Translations under genes and position numbers: made by a program
The notes under the pieces: model-generated
What the model was told of the DNA's origin: nothing
Databases searched by the model: none
What the model saw: only the letters and a program-made list of their open reading frames with translations
Shown: positions 36,599 to 48,543 of the stretch, piece by piece
How the letters are laid out: every line of letters starts with the position of its first letter
How positions within the stretch are numbered: the stretch's first letter is position 1
From: Himantopus leucocephalus
Lineage: Eukaryota; Chordata; Aves; Charadriiformes; Recurvirostridae
Assembly (NCBI GenBank): GCA_003993805.1
Contig: RSEF01000002.1
Location: 97,713,887-97,777,886, forward strand
Length of the DNA: 64,000 nucleotides
Reading direction: 5' to 3'

Positions 36599-38556
36599 GT
36601 CTATGAAAAGAGACACAAGTGACTAGTTCAGACAGAGGCATCTAATTTTTACTTGCACAAGGGCAGATGGATTTCATCCATATTGCCTTAAAAAGAGAAA
36701 ATGCCCTCATTTTTTAACAATATACAGAATAAGATCAAGTAACTAAAAGAAAAAAAAGTATCGCTGTGGAATTCTTAAAAAGAAAACAAGATATTTAGAA
36801 TGAAAGGGAAAATACTTTTGCATTAGCCTCAAAAGTAGGCTATTTAAACAATATTTTGACTTGTATACATGTTACAGGGTTTAGAATTTTAAGGTAAACT
36901 TAAAAATATACATTGATATTTCTGGTGTGGAGGGTCAAACTCGTACGAACAAGACTTATTGGACGAGAGAGTCTGAAACTTGCATTCAGAAGCTGACAAA
37001 GAACTGTTGAGTCAAGGACTTGCTCCAGCCCATCACAGCATAATGATGTACCACATCTTTTAGTACAATGGAGTTCTAAACCGTAGGACTCAAGTGCTAG
37101 AAAACAAATAGAGGCTTATACCTCTTAAAGGAGCAATATGTGACTCTTCTACTAACTTTCTACACTAGTCCTGGGTTCAAGCTACTCTTCAACAGGCAAG
37201 CCTCGAAAATAGTTCGGATCAACACTCTGAACATGTAACATTTTATCTTTTCTTGCCATTATTTTTACTTTTTACACAGAAAATGTGTCGTCCAATGACA
37301 CATACAGAAGTGAGTGTCTGTATTTTTCTATTGAGCTAAAGAATGATTTTGCTGACTTTTTGCTTATTTTGAGTCATATTCTATAGCTGTACTATGACAC
37401 TTTTGGATTCACAAATCAAAATAAAATTTAATGAAATTTTTTTTAAGAGTTGTGGGGGATTGGAGAGGCATTCTGTGTGACTAAAAATAGCATTTGAGTT
37501 TTATAGTTCAAGAATAAAAATGGATGTTTTCTGGAGAAGCTAATGATGCAGAGGTAAAAAATAATGAAAATATATATTGTCATTACGATTATTTAAATTC
37601 CTTATCTCATCTAAATACCACAGGAAAACAAGATGGGGAAGAAAAAACAGAGGTCATCAATTTAACACTTCTGCTTAGAGTCTTTACAAATTAGGGAAAT
37701 ATTCAAGAAAACTTATTTTATTCACCCACCTACTGAAGTTCAAAACCCAGAGTTCAAAATGCAGGACAGAAAGAAAAACTTTCTCCAACTTAGCTAAAAC
37801 ACAAGAATTAAGAATCTGTTTTCATCCACTGTAAATGGAACTATGCAAGTTTTGTCTCAGGTAATTATCTTCTTTCAGGGAAACTGTTTTCCAAATAAAT
37901 GTTCATGATTTAAAGTTGAGAATAATGATTTCAGCTACCCCCTAAGACGATAGTACTGGATCAATAGGATTTACTAGTATAAAGTATTGTATCTGAGAAA
38001 GGTGAATATAATTTAAAATATTTTTTGTCTGTCTCTGAGGATTCATGCTTTGGTAGTTAAGTATACCGCTAGAGCTGGAAAATATATGATGTCTTTTTCT
38101 TGGGAAATTATAGTCCCTCAAGTAGAAAACAAATTTTACCCTCCACAGTACTGTGTCTTTTTATTGTTTAGCCAATTAAATAATATAATGTTTAAATATA
38201 ACTCCTGTGAATTTTCAAATTTCACTGGTGACATTCCTGTTATCCCATGAGTCCTCAAAGGTAACCAGAGGAAAATTATTCTTAATTTGAGAACAGAAAA
38301 AAAAAAGTGGTTTAATGAAGTTTTCAAACTTCATATTTTATTCATATTTACTTCATACTCACAAATGATTTTGTTGGTAGAATGCACTGAAATACTTCAT
38401 GAATTAATTCCCTGGTTTTAGATACAATTCATAATAGATAATCTTACTTTTACACTAAATTCTTAGAATTGTAAATCAGCAAAGCCAATACACAATGCAG
38501 TACAGTAGACAACAACAATCAAAGCAAAATAATAAAAAAAACCTGCATTCTGGTGA
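36599..38556. other. Unique AT-rich non-coding DNA
   Basis: Nothing recognisable is present beyond short A/T runs. Confidence 0.5.
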
Positions 38557-39275
38557 TTGATACTGTATTTTTTTCAACAGAGGCCTCAGGCACTTTCAAT
38601 TATACCCCACTCCCCTAGCTTTTCAGCTCCCATATGTCAAGAATACAAATGGCTGAGCAGCAAAATTCTCCCACCTCAGGTAGGAGAGCTAAGTCTTCCA
38701 TACATTCTGTATTCTCAAAAAAATCTCTGCACTACTGGCAAAGTTCCACAGTCAGAAAGTGGTAGCACCGTTTCCTCAAACTCGTATGTGAAGGACAAGA
38801 GGACCAGAAGACAGTGATTGTAAGCTCACAGCGATATGCTGCGTTCCAGGCTCTACAAAGGCAATATCCTTTTCCCCATGATACAGACCCTATGCCATCA
38901 ACTTGTGTGAAGAAGGTCATGGTTCGAAGGTCAAGTTTTTTACTTTTTCCTGACACCCACAAGAGCCAGCCCTTCCAAGAACAAACTCTGTTCTGTAAAG
39001 GAGTGGAGAAACGGCTGCTGATATCCACAGAGAAAGTCCCTGCGCCCCCAGAGAATGACATGAGTAGCACTCTGCAGCATATGGTCCTGTACGAAGAGCA
39101 CACTGAAGGCACCCTACTTCAAATTGAATACCCACCAAGAAGGGGAGAGGACCTGGGAGAAAGAGATCATGACAGAAATCTTCATGGGATGGTGATCATG
39201 GTCTCTCACACTAAATGCACTTACTATTCTTCTTTACCATTAGTCCTTGACCACTCAAATGAAATGCTCTATTAA
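38557..39275 (+). other. Unrecognised open frames (86 and 153 codons), coding status doubtful
   Basis: On the plus strand an 86-codon frame (38557-38817) overlaps the start of a 153-codon frame (38814-39275). A 126-codon minus-strand frame (38732-39112) covers much of the same DNA. The sequence is less AT-rich than its surroundings. No domain, signal peptide, membrane segment or catalytic motif is recognised in any of the three. It could be a lncRNA exon, a fragment of the retroelement whose reverse transcriptase lies 0.6 kb away on the minus strand, an old processed sequence, or chance. It contains a DR8 pair of AGGTCA half-sites at 38914-38919 and 38928-38933. Confidence 0.2.
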
Positions 39276-39908
39276 ATTAAAAAATCAATGTGAAGATAAA
39301 AGAAGACAAATCAATTTATTCCCTTGGCACGGTGAGAGAAATTTTGTAAACTCCAGGTATAACTACATTTGAACTCCCAACAACAATTGCACATTTCAAA
39401 TGCTGAAGTTGTTGTCCTGTCAGCAGCAGTTAACTTCGCAAGATTACCATCCATTAACAGATTGGGAGAAAAAAACCCAAACCCTTAAGTTTCCAGAGGT
39501 CAAAGATATAAGCAATTAATGATGCCAAAATCTTTCACGTTTTTTTTTGTGAGGGAGTCCATAGCAAAATAAGGTGTTCTTAATCTTTTCTTTATACACA
39601 CATAAAAATATTCTGTTCTATACAGGAAAAAATAGTGAAGATTCATTGACAAAATATTTCTGGTCCTTAAAAATTACAGTCATTCACTCTGTGAATGACT
39701 AGATCATTAATAGGGATTTTTGCATGTGTCCTGCTTCAATGAGCCACCAAACATGCTTATTTAATTTCATTTCACTTCCATCACACTTAGGGGTTAGTTA
39801 CATACCCCACTAGCATACTTTTTACTGACTTCAACTTCGTTATACTGGAGAAGTAGTTGAAGCAAAGTCTGTCATTTCACTGGTGCATCTGAAGTTATTT
39901 TAGAGGTG
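39276..39908. other. Non-coding DNA flanking the reverse transcriptase fossil
   Basis: On the minus strand this is where the rest of a LINE reverse transcriptase should lie. I find no YADD-type catalytic motif in any frame. A lysine-rich stretch near 39790-39850 (minus) faintly resembles the region after YADD, but too weakly to call. A 10-bp perfect hairpin is at 39678-39700. Confidence 0.4.
39678..39700. repeat. Perfect 10-bp hairpin
   Basis: AGTCATTCAC and GTGAATGACT flank a 3-nt loop. It is short and could be chance. Confidence 0.6.
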
Positions 39909-40440
39909 TCAAACATTAGCAGGCCCCGCCATTTCTGTTCTTCCAAATCTTTCCCACACTTGTCCTAGAAATATTGCACACATGCTGAATCCTTGCCTCA
40001 TCCTCTGGCTGCTAGAAAACCAGTTGCTGTACTGTGTTGCTACTCGCACTCTTCTCTCTTGCTGTTGACAGAAACTTGCAATGAGTTCAATGAGATGGCT
40101 GAGAGTTCCCACATCTGGAAACCTAGAGCTGGTCAAGTCAGATGGTGTCAAAATTTTTGAGAAGCTGAACACATGATCAATGTAGGATTGTACTGCCCTC
40201 CTTTTATCAGTGATGTTACAGATGGTTGTGATTAGGTCATATGTGCCTTTCTTCTCTCTGAATCCACCCTTTAACTTCATGTGATCCTTCATCATATGGA
40301 CAAGGACTTTGTTCTTAGGCAGAATCTGGAAGATGTTATGATTGTAATAACACTTTGTTATGCTGTCTTTTCTTTGCTGAGGGCAAAAAGATTACCTTTG
40401 TCCACTTATTTTTCTGCCTATCCCAACATCAGTGCAAATT
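39909..40440 (-). pseudogene. Decayed non-LTR retrotransposon reverse transcriptase (non-CR1)
   Basis: On the minus strand a frame is open from 40391 to the stop at 39909 (160 codons). It follows the order of motifs of a LINE reverse transcriptase. Cys at 40352 and KVL at 40310-40302 fit the CxNYRGI...GKVL block. GGFR (40268-40257) and GTYD (40247-40236) fit the GFR...GTxD block. YID (40184-40176) is motif A, its first Asp kept and its second changed to Ser. Then come LIELI, QQE..VR, WF and RQG (39998-39990), the start of motif B. Further upstream, in another frame, W at 40404 and KVI...P fit the preceding block, implying a frameshift near 40380-40395. The YADD motif is missing. RQG (not PQG as in CR1, L2 and Jockey) points to an RTE-, L1- or R4-like clade. 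Clearly a fossil by key losses. The clade is not settled. Confidence 0.68.
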
Positions 40441-42073
40441 TCTCACATGAGATCAGCTCTGATCACCAATTGCTTTTATCGGTTCTCATAACACATTAGC
40501 TACTGCTGTTCCTCTTTTTAAGGATAAGCACATACTTGGTTCCTCTTACTCAGCTAATAGCTTTTGCTCTGTTTTCTTTTTGTCATCATCCTATGTGGTG
40601 AATAGCTCTGATGAAGCATGTAGACTGATGCATTCAGCAAGATATTTAATATTAGTAGCTTTAAAGTCTGAGACTATCCTAAGGCCTACAGCCTGTCACA
40701 GCTTTGCAAATTCGCTCGTTCACTGTACTCATACAATGACAAACCATGACCTAAAGTTGTCTTAACATGTAGACATTATCTACAAAAGCAAAAATGAAAG
40801 AAAAGTTTTATGAGAATTGATAGGTAAATGTAATTACCAAATAAAGGGCATTCTTTACATCATTAAACTACTGTACTGGATTCTGAACTCATCCTGCTTA
40901 TTGGTAGGTCATGACCTTGTGACTCCAGTAGGCTTGAGAAAAAGATAGCCCTTTGAAGTGGCGAAAAGGGAGAAAGCTGCATGTAGACATGCTTTATCCA
41001 AAATATTGTAGTTGGCTGTCCTTTTCCTTTCTGAATGACAGGGAGCTAAGCCATTGTTATGGCCTTCTGGTATGGTTATATTACCTTGTATTATTCACAA
41101 CCTGGGCAGCAGAACCCTTCCAACTATTGATTCAAGTAATCCAGGTAATTGGCTTGAAGATATATGCATGGTGTGGCTGGTGGCATGTGACCAGCAATTC
41201 TTCAGGTTTTGTCTAAGTTGTGTCCTCCAACAAATCAACTTGGTTTGTGCAATTAGCAAAGCTCTTCCTTATATAACTGCCCTAGCCAATAGCCCTGAGC
41301 ACATTCCTGTGTAGTAAGTACAGGAGAACCTGATGCTCCAGTCTCACCACTGCAATTTCTGCTTACCAGCTTCAATACAGTCATATTCAATCATTAAATT
41401 AAAGAATCATGAAGCGTTTACCCCATAGACCAAGCCAATCTGACATCAATGGTCAAAGAGAGTGGTTCTGGGTAGAGGCAAATGCTGGTGAAGCCTGGGA
41501 ATAGCAGAACTGCAGGGCTGTTAATAGAAGCATAGACATAAGTATGGTCACAGATCACTCAAGTACACATTATGTGTGCTTTGTCACTTCCTACCATCCT
41601 ATTATTACTTTCTGGCATTGTCTATTTACAGATAACTCCTTTGTGGGAGTATCTTGAATTTCTAGACTCTACTTAGCTGCCATAACTGAGTAATTATGAC
41701 ACAGGAACTACACTAGTCCTAGTAGGAGCCTTAGTTTGTGAATTGTCAACATTTACTTGGAGCGGTGTCAGTAGTGACGCAGAAAACAAACAAATGTTCA
41801 ATCAATATTATTTTATTCTGTACTTGGAAGCAAGTAGGGCATTGTATTTGCATTCTTTATGAATGATGAACTACTTTCTAATCCATTAGTAAATGAAGAA
41901 ATATGTCTAGCAGGAATAAATATTTTAAATCATCAAACCTAATTAATATGAGCACAAGAGGTGTTTGGGTTTTTTTAAAGATATCCTGTTGCACTCATAG
42001 CCCAATTATATTAATTTGTAATTAATCTTGGAATACTAGAAAAATTTCGGAGGTCTGGAAGAGCCTTACACTG
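40441..42073. other. Non-coding DNA upstream (minus sense) of the LINE fossil
   Basis: The endonuclease part of a LINE would be expected here on the minus strand, but no endonuclease motif is recognisable. The plus-strand frames at 40953-41314 are overlapping and unrecognised. Confidence 0.4.
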
Positions 42074-42140
42074 AAAAATAAAAATAATAATAATAATAAA
42101 AAAAAAAAAAACACAACAAAAGAAAAGGAAAAGAAAAGGA
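42074..42140. repeat. (AAT)n microsatellite with poly-A and A/G tail
   Basis: Five or so AAT units run into a poly-A and then aaaaggaaaag units. This is the clearest microsatellite in the window. Confidence 0.8.
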
Positions 42141-42830
42141 ATAACTGTGAGCTGAATTCAGAAATAATTTAAAATGAGAACTTTGGCAGAACAGTTTAGC
42201 ATGGAGATTAATTGTAAAGTGATGTAGTAGAACTTGAATGGCTTTGGTGGGAGAAATAAAACAGAATTCCCAGCAGAGGCAGCCATTGGCGGTGTTCCTG
42301 CTTTCCCTCTCCCTCACAGCTGGCTACCTATACTTCAAAGTCCAGGTGTCCTCCTGGTTTGTACTAACACAAGTAGTAAATGATCCACCCAACACATATC
42401 TTCAGGTCTTTCTTGTAGATATGTTTTTGTTAAGCATGATTGTTTGGATTCATCATAGGTGTAGCTGAAACAAATTTAAAGGGATGTGATATATGAGAAG
42501 TTGTATTAGATGATTTAATAGTGTCTTTTGGGCTTCAAACTCAATGTTATGAGGTTATGATTGTTTTCTTATGACCCATGTGGAAGGAATTTAATCTATT
42601 CCTACAAACAGCAAGTATTTCCTACGGATACTCCTAGTCATACTCATCACTTTCCACTGGAGCATGCAAGGCCATTGAAGTCTTGTATTTTCTTGCTAGA
42701 AGATATTTCTGCTCCCCGTTTATATGCAAACAAACAAGTACACCTGCAGAAGAACTTAATAAAAAGAAATTAAGCATAAGCAAGAGTTATTAACATGTCT
42801 GTGTGAAACTTGAGAAAAGTCCCTTTAGAA
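42141..42830. other. Unique non-coding DNA
   Basis: Nothing recognisable is present. Short frames at 42238-42468 and 42561-42773 match no family. Confidence 0.5.
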
Positions 42831-43129
42831 TAATGGTACCTATATGTCATTGGAAATACATTAATTTCAGATATATGAATTACTGCTAAAATTGCATTCA
42901 TATTTTATAAAGTCTTAGGAAATGTGAAAAAGCACCTTAGTCTCGCTGGCAAAAGTAAAAAACCCTAGTCTACAAAGTANTAATGGTACCTATATGTCAT
43001 TGGAAATACATTAATTTCAGATATTTGAATTACTGCTAAAATTGCATTCATATTTTTTAAAAGTCTTAGGAAATGTGAAAAAGCACCTTAGTCTCCCTGA
43101 CAAAAGTAAAAAACCCTAGCCTACAAAGT
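42831..43129. repeat. 149-bp direct duplication across a single N
   Basis: 42831-42979 and 42981-43129 are the same sequence with a handful of substitutions and one-base shifts in a T/A run, separated by N at 42980. Unmerged contig or haplotype overlap is the likeliest cause. Confidence 0.85.
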
Positions 43130-45724
43130 TATAAAAAGTAAATTTTTACATTTGCTCTTGGTCTTTGTAGTTTCAACATCATATTTACAATTAGATTTAT
43201 GGAAGTGGAGATGTTTTCCTTAATTTCTGATGTCTAGATTATATTTATGATATTACATAATCATTTTTTAAAATGCGTTAAAAGAATTCATCAGCTTTTA
43301 ATTCTTTATAAATACATCTAGCGTTTTCAGATCCAGGAAGATGTATTATTACAAACTTGAAATTATGTTCAACCACCAAGCAATAAGAGAGTGAACAAAG
43401 AGGTCTTCCTCCCAGACAAGAACTGGAGGAGTCACATATTTGTGTGGCCTTATTCTCTTGGCTGACCAGCACTTTTACATGGAGGAGATCAAATGTTCTG
43501 AAGGCAGATGTAACTTTATTCCTGATGTAGAGCTCGGACTACATTGCAGCCTGAGAGAAAATCCCTCAGCAAAGTGGAAATGATTTTTATAGAACAAATA
43601 AGTTGAAGGTTAAGATGACCAGCTGACGGGGAGCTACGTGTAGTGACTCTGAGAGGAAGCAGGAGTTTCTGAGATCCCTCAGCTGTACCTTTAGTGGTTG
43701 CTTTACTGAAAAACAGAATAAGCAAAGAGGACAATCTGTGGAAAATTCTGCAGGGGACTGCAAGGGTTACTCACACCTCCTGCCTGACTGTTCCTGTAAA
43801 TTTTTGCATAGTGACTTGTGACAGAGAAAGCTGTCACATGGAAAGCAAATCTCTACAGCTGACTCCAATTAGCCACTAATCCTTCCCGAAATTGCTTGGA
43901 GTGGGAGAGGCTAGAGGGAAGGGGTGGAGAATGCAGCAGCAGTACTTCAAGATCCAGCTTTTTCTAAAAGGAAGAGAAACAATTCCAAATAAAAAGATTG
44001 CATATTAATGAAGGTCCAAGAAGAAATTTGCTCTGAAGGGTGTGTGAACGATTTGTTAAAATAAGACCCCCTGAAGAGCACAGTTTGGGGATGTCTCCCT
44101 AGGAGCTTTTGTTCATTGAAAGAGTAAGAGAACCTATGAGAAAAACTAAAAGGGTGCAAACTACATATTGACCATCCTCTTTTAAGAGGTTTGGCATTTT
44201 TTTCTGGATTCTCCTAGTCAATATATGAGACTAATTCAGGCAATGTAACTAGCCTGGGAAATATGGAAATATTACAGTTCAATCTAAAAGTAGGAAAACA
44301 ATATAAAACTGATATAATATCTTTCTATCTATGTCAAAACACAGCTTAGCATTGTTACAGGTCAGCAAAGGACTACCAAATTATTTACCTTTCCATCTAT
44401 GGCAGTTTGTGATGAATGTATTTACAATGTGTTGTCCTTATTTCCTTATTCTACCTAACTTTCAGAACCTATTGATTGCTTATTAAAATATTCCTTCTAT
44501 AGGATAGCTTCTTGAAAAGTTGTTTTCTGGTCATTTAGACCATACTGTATTACATATGACTTGAACAATTCACAGCATAGTTTTCAATACTTCTTCCAAA
44601 ATTTGTGAAAATATATCATTCTGGATTCACTTTTGCAGTTGTTCAGAAGACACTATGAAGAAATGCTTTATGATCCAAAGTGAATAATGACTCTTTCTTC
44701 AACATAAATACCTCCACAAGTAAGAAAAAATAAAAAAGTGTAAACTAATTTGTACTATTCCCACGAAATATTTCCTTAATATTCTGGTGTAGTATAATTG
44801 ATTAGAACCATTGTTAAAAATCTTTCTAAGTATTCTGAATTTAATGAGCATGATTTACTGCTACTCCTGCCTATAGAGCCAATTTTATATGAAGCTGAAA
44901 TATTTCTGTTAATAAAAAACAACAATTATTGCTCATGTCAGGCAAAAGGAAGCATAAAGGTGTTAAAATATCTTCATGTATTTCTTCGAACTAGTAGTAC
45001 ATCAAACACTAAAAATTGTAAATATGTTTGGAAACAGGTAACAAACATTTTTTAAAACACATCACATTTTTCTCTTTAGAACAACTACAAACATTAGAAA
45101 TTGTATTCATCTTTTACAGAATGTCCAGAATTATTTCCTGAACTGATCAGCTTTGTATATTTTAAAGATTTAACAAATACAATTAATTTTCTATGTTAAT
45201 TTAAGAAACTATATGAATTGTTGTGTTCAATTAATTAAAATTTTGTACATTTAAGTAAAATAATCTTTTTTTCATTAAATCATTACGCAGTTTTTCCAGA
45301 CACTCAAACTTTCATTGCTAATATGGAAGTGTTGCTTAGATTTTTGTCACAATTTTTCTTAGTCTCTGACTACTTTACTGTTGTCTGTGCTGTTCTGAAA
45401 AAAAAAATGTTGTCATAAAATTTAAAGTTTCCGTACTTGTGAAAAATTGCTTTTTAACTTTCTGTTCTTACATCTGTAGTGCATCATTTTTTGAATGTTT
45501 TGTACATTAAACTTTGTACTTAATATTTTGTACTTAAACTTTTCTCTCTGACTTTCATTGCATAGTATGCATTTCCCTGTTGTTTACAAGCACATATTTC
45601 ACATATGATGCTATTAACCATTGCTTTCATATTGTGACAGTAAACTTGTCTTGCAAATTTTTCCCACGTTCCTTATATTTTTGGTTTTCTAAAATCTATC
45701 CAATGATACAAAATCTTCTTTTTC
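43130..45724. other. Unique AT-rich non-coding DNA
   Basis: No recognised gene or transposon. Short frames only. Confidence 0.5.
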
Positions 45725-45962
45725 CATATTCATGAAAAATGGTGGGTTATTTTGCACAGTATACAAACTAGAGAACTCTATAAACATGTAATATTCTCAT
45801 ATTTATCACTTAATGGTGTTTGTACAACTCTTGGCAATCTTCCCNCATATTCATGAAAAATGGTGGGTTATTTTGCACAGTATACAAACCAGAGAACTCT
45901 ATAAACATGTAATATTCTCACATTTATCACTTAATGGTGTTTGTACAACTCTTGGCAATCTT
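45725..45962. repeat. 117-bp direct duplication across a single N
   Basis: 45725-45841 and 45846-45962 differ at two bases, with N at 45845 between them. This is a likely assembly overlap. The 89-codon frame spanning it is artefactual. Confidence 0.85.
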
Positions 45963-46126
45963 ACTCTAAATTGCTTCCTCATATTGTCTAGAATAGTTTT
46001 AAATATGGTCACAATTAACCACAAGTGGTTTTTTTTAAAATTTTGGGGTTTAATTCAAACTTATTATTTGTCCGTTGATTAAATTGTTTTCTGGTTACTG
46101 TATTCAATTTTCCAAAAAATAAATCC

Positions 46127-46465
46127 ATCATCCAATGAATTATATTCTTTCTATTACCCTATTTCTCTTTAAACTAAGTTGTTGCAGGCTGATATGAATA
46201 TATAGACAAAACGTGTTGGTATGTGACAGATAGGTTCTTATTAGCCTGCATTCGGAATAACTATGTTATTAATTAATAGGAAAGCCATGAATGAGNATCA
46301 TCCAATGAATTATATTCTTTCTATTACCCTATTTCTCTTTAAACTAAGTTGTTGCAGGCTGATATGAATATATAGACAAAACGTGTTGGTATGTGATAGA
46401 TAGGTTCTTATTAGCCTGCATCTGGAATAACTATGTTATTAATTAATAGGAAAGCCATGAATGAA
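46127..46465. repeat. About 169-bp direct duplication across a single N
   Basis: 46127-46295 and 46297-46465 are nearly identical (differences include gtgacag/gtgatag and cattcgg/catctgg), joined by N at 46296. This is the second such join within 600 bases, so the local assembly is weak. Confidence 0.85.
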
Positions 46466-47769
46466 CTATACAAGACAACTAAACTGAGTGGCAGATATAT
46501 TCTTTATGATGCTACTGTTTTTCCCAGGATTTGAGGGTGTCCATCATTCATTGGCTGGTTTGCAAGGGACATACGTGGGACAGTATCCCCTCTAAATGAA
46601 CAGGAACAAAAGATAGGAATTGCACAGGTACTTGTTTTGAGTCAGCCTGCAGTAACCAGAAGCTTGTGACATTTCTCTGCTTCGTTCCACCAGAAGCCAC
46701 ACCCAAAACCCAAACCACTAAGCTTCCAACACTCTTTAGTTCAGGGAGAGAAATATCAAGTAATACCTTTCTACTTTTTTTAGTACTGTTGTGAGACAAA
46801 ATAGGCTGAATTTTCATTGTACGATTCCTTTAATTCTTCATCTATTGTAAATGTCCTCACTGTTCTGCTAGTCCCTGAATGAGTCATTCCGCTTTCCTTA
46901 TTGTTTGATTCTTTTCCTTTTTTTCTTCTGTTTGCCATATTATGTGTAATAATATGCATGTAATTTTTACTGTTACTTTTCTTTCTTCTAGGCTACTTTG
47001 TGTCTTTAAGGAATGAAACTGCTCTCTTCAATTATATGTCCTGAAGAGTAAGCAAACTTCTTTTTAATAAGGAAAAATCTTTTAAGCAGTTTACAGTTTC
47101 CATTTCCATTTTTCCTGACTTATGAAATGTTTCTCTGCAAAGTTTCTGTCCTTGACAAGCTATCCTTTTCAAAACCCAAAATGTATATAATAAACCCGTG
47201 ACATATTCTATTTGCATGCATGCTTATGTACTCAATATAACATAAAATAGATTGTGACAGAGGTCTTGTATAAACACACACCCCCTTGCTGAATATACAT
47301 TTATTTTTTTAAATAGTTTAAAATTGGTCTTTTTATTTTAGAGGTTCCTATGACAAGGAAATATCAGCAGAGTGAAAGCCCTGCAATATTATAGGAGACT
47401 TCACCATGAAAGTCATAGGCTAGGTTTTCTCTTCGTCCTTTCTCACTTATTCTGTACTGCAATAGTTTACAGAACACTCATAAGCTTCCAAGGCAATCTT
47501 CTCCTGAGTTATCAATGGTTCAGAAATCTGTGGATTATTTTTTTTTAAAGAGGGTTACATTTTTTTGCCTTTCCACTTCTTCCTCATTGCTTCCCCCTTT
47601 TGAGGGGAGGACCAATGATTTTAAGCAAGGGGGAACCTGCATCCTTTTTTAGTATCAGTCTATGCTATTATCTGCCCTGCTGCATGCCGCACAAAATCCA
47701 GATATTATGTATAAACCCATTACGTAGGCATGCTATTTGCTAGAATGATCAGGTGTTTTATTAGTTGAG
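46466..47769. other. Unique AT-rich non-coding DNA
   Basis: No recognised gene. The 89-codon minus-strand frame at 46548-46817 has no known domain. Confidence 0.5.
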
Positions 47770-48250
47770 ACACACATTTTAATTGTCATCTTTAGGTTTC
47801 AGCGCCGAGATAATCGGGAGCAATTAACAACCACTGGGATCAGAGGCGATTTTTTAAAAAATGAGATCCTTCTTTCTGGTGCATATTTGCATGACAGCTT
47901 AACCCAGAAACTGTGCAGTCATCTTGTGCAGCTGGCCCATCATATTGTGCTTCAGAAGCTGAAGTTTACGTCAAACATAATGAGCTTCTCCAGACTTTTT
48001 GCAGGAAAAAAAAAGGTGTGGTTTCTAATTAGATTGTGTGACTTAGAGTGTTTGGGGTTTTTTTAATGCCTGTTAAAAAATAGAGGGCTTGATTGTCTTT
48101 ATATTTACTTTTGGGCAGTAGTAGTATAAATCCAACACTGAGTAATGGCCTTTCTAATCAAGCCCCTGCTTGGTTATTGCATCCCAGTATTTGTGGCCCT
48201 GAAGATGTGACTTACTGGCACACAGTATGCAGTGAACAAGCATCATTATA
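47770..48250. promoter_or_regulatory. Strong candidate conserved non-coding element
   Basis: A block of about 480 bp with high word complexity, unlike its flanks. It has several CpG-containing words (GCGCCGAGATAATCGGG at 47801-47817), an ATTTGCAT octamer near 47884, TGTGGTTT (RUNX-type) and CTAATTAG (homeodomain-type) near 48017-48033, and no frame of length. The texture matches developmental enhancers flanking transcription-factor genes. Conservation itself cannot be seen here. Confidence 0.4.
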
Positions 48251-48443
48251 ATGCTTCAAATTTTATTCTCAGTTTAAGTGCCTGAGTTTAGGTACCTCTC
48301 ATTTGCCACTCCACAGGGGTACTCCTGGTTTTTGGACCTGGAGATGAAATTTGTCTTTTAGTGAATGATAAAGGCCTGAAAGTTGCACAAAATAAGTTGT
48401 ATTATTAAATGTTGCAGAAGGCTTTCAGACCCTATAGTGGAAC

Positions 48444-48543
48444 NNNNNNNNNNNNNNNNNNNNNNNNNNNNNNNNNNNNNNNNNNNNNNNNNNNNNNNNN
48501 NNNNNNNNNNNNNNNNNNNNNNNNNNNNNNNNNNNNNNNNNNN
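48444..48543. other. 100-N assembly gap
   Basis: Exactly 100 N, a conventional placeholder for a gap of unknown length. Frames across it are meaningless. Confidence 0.95.

Noticed and set aside
38920..38930. GGTTCGAA word as a tRNA T-loop
   Set aside because: No matching acceptor, D-arm or anticodon arm lies at the required spacing.
45813..46082. 89-codon frame containing an internal repeat
   Set aside because: It spans the N at 45845 and the duplicated contig ends.
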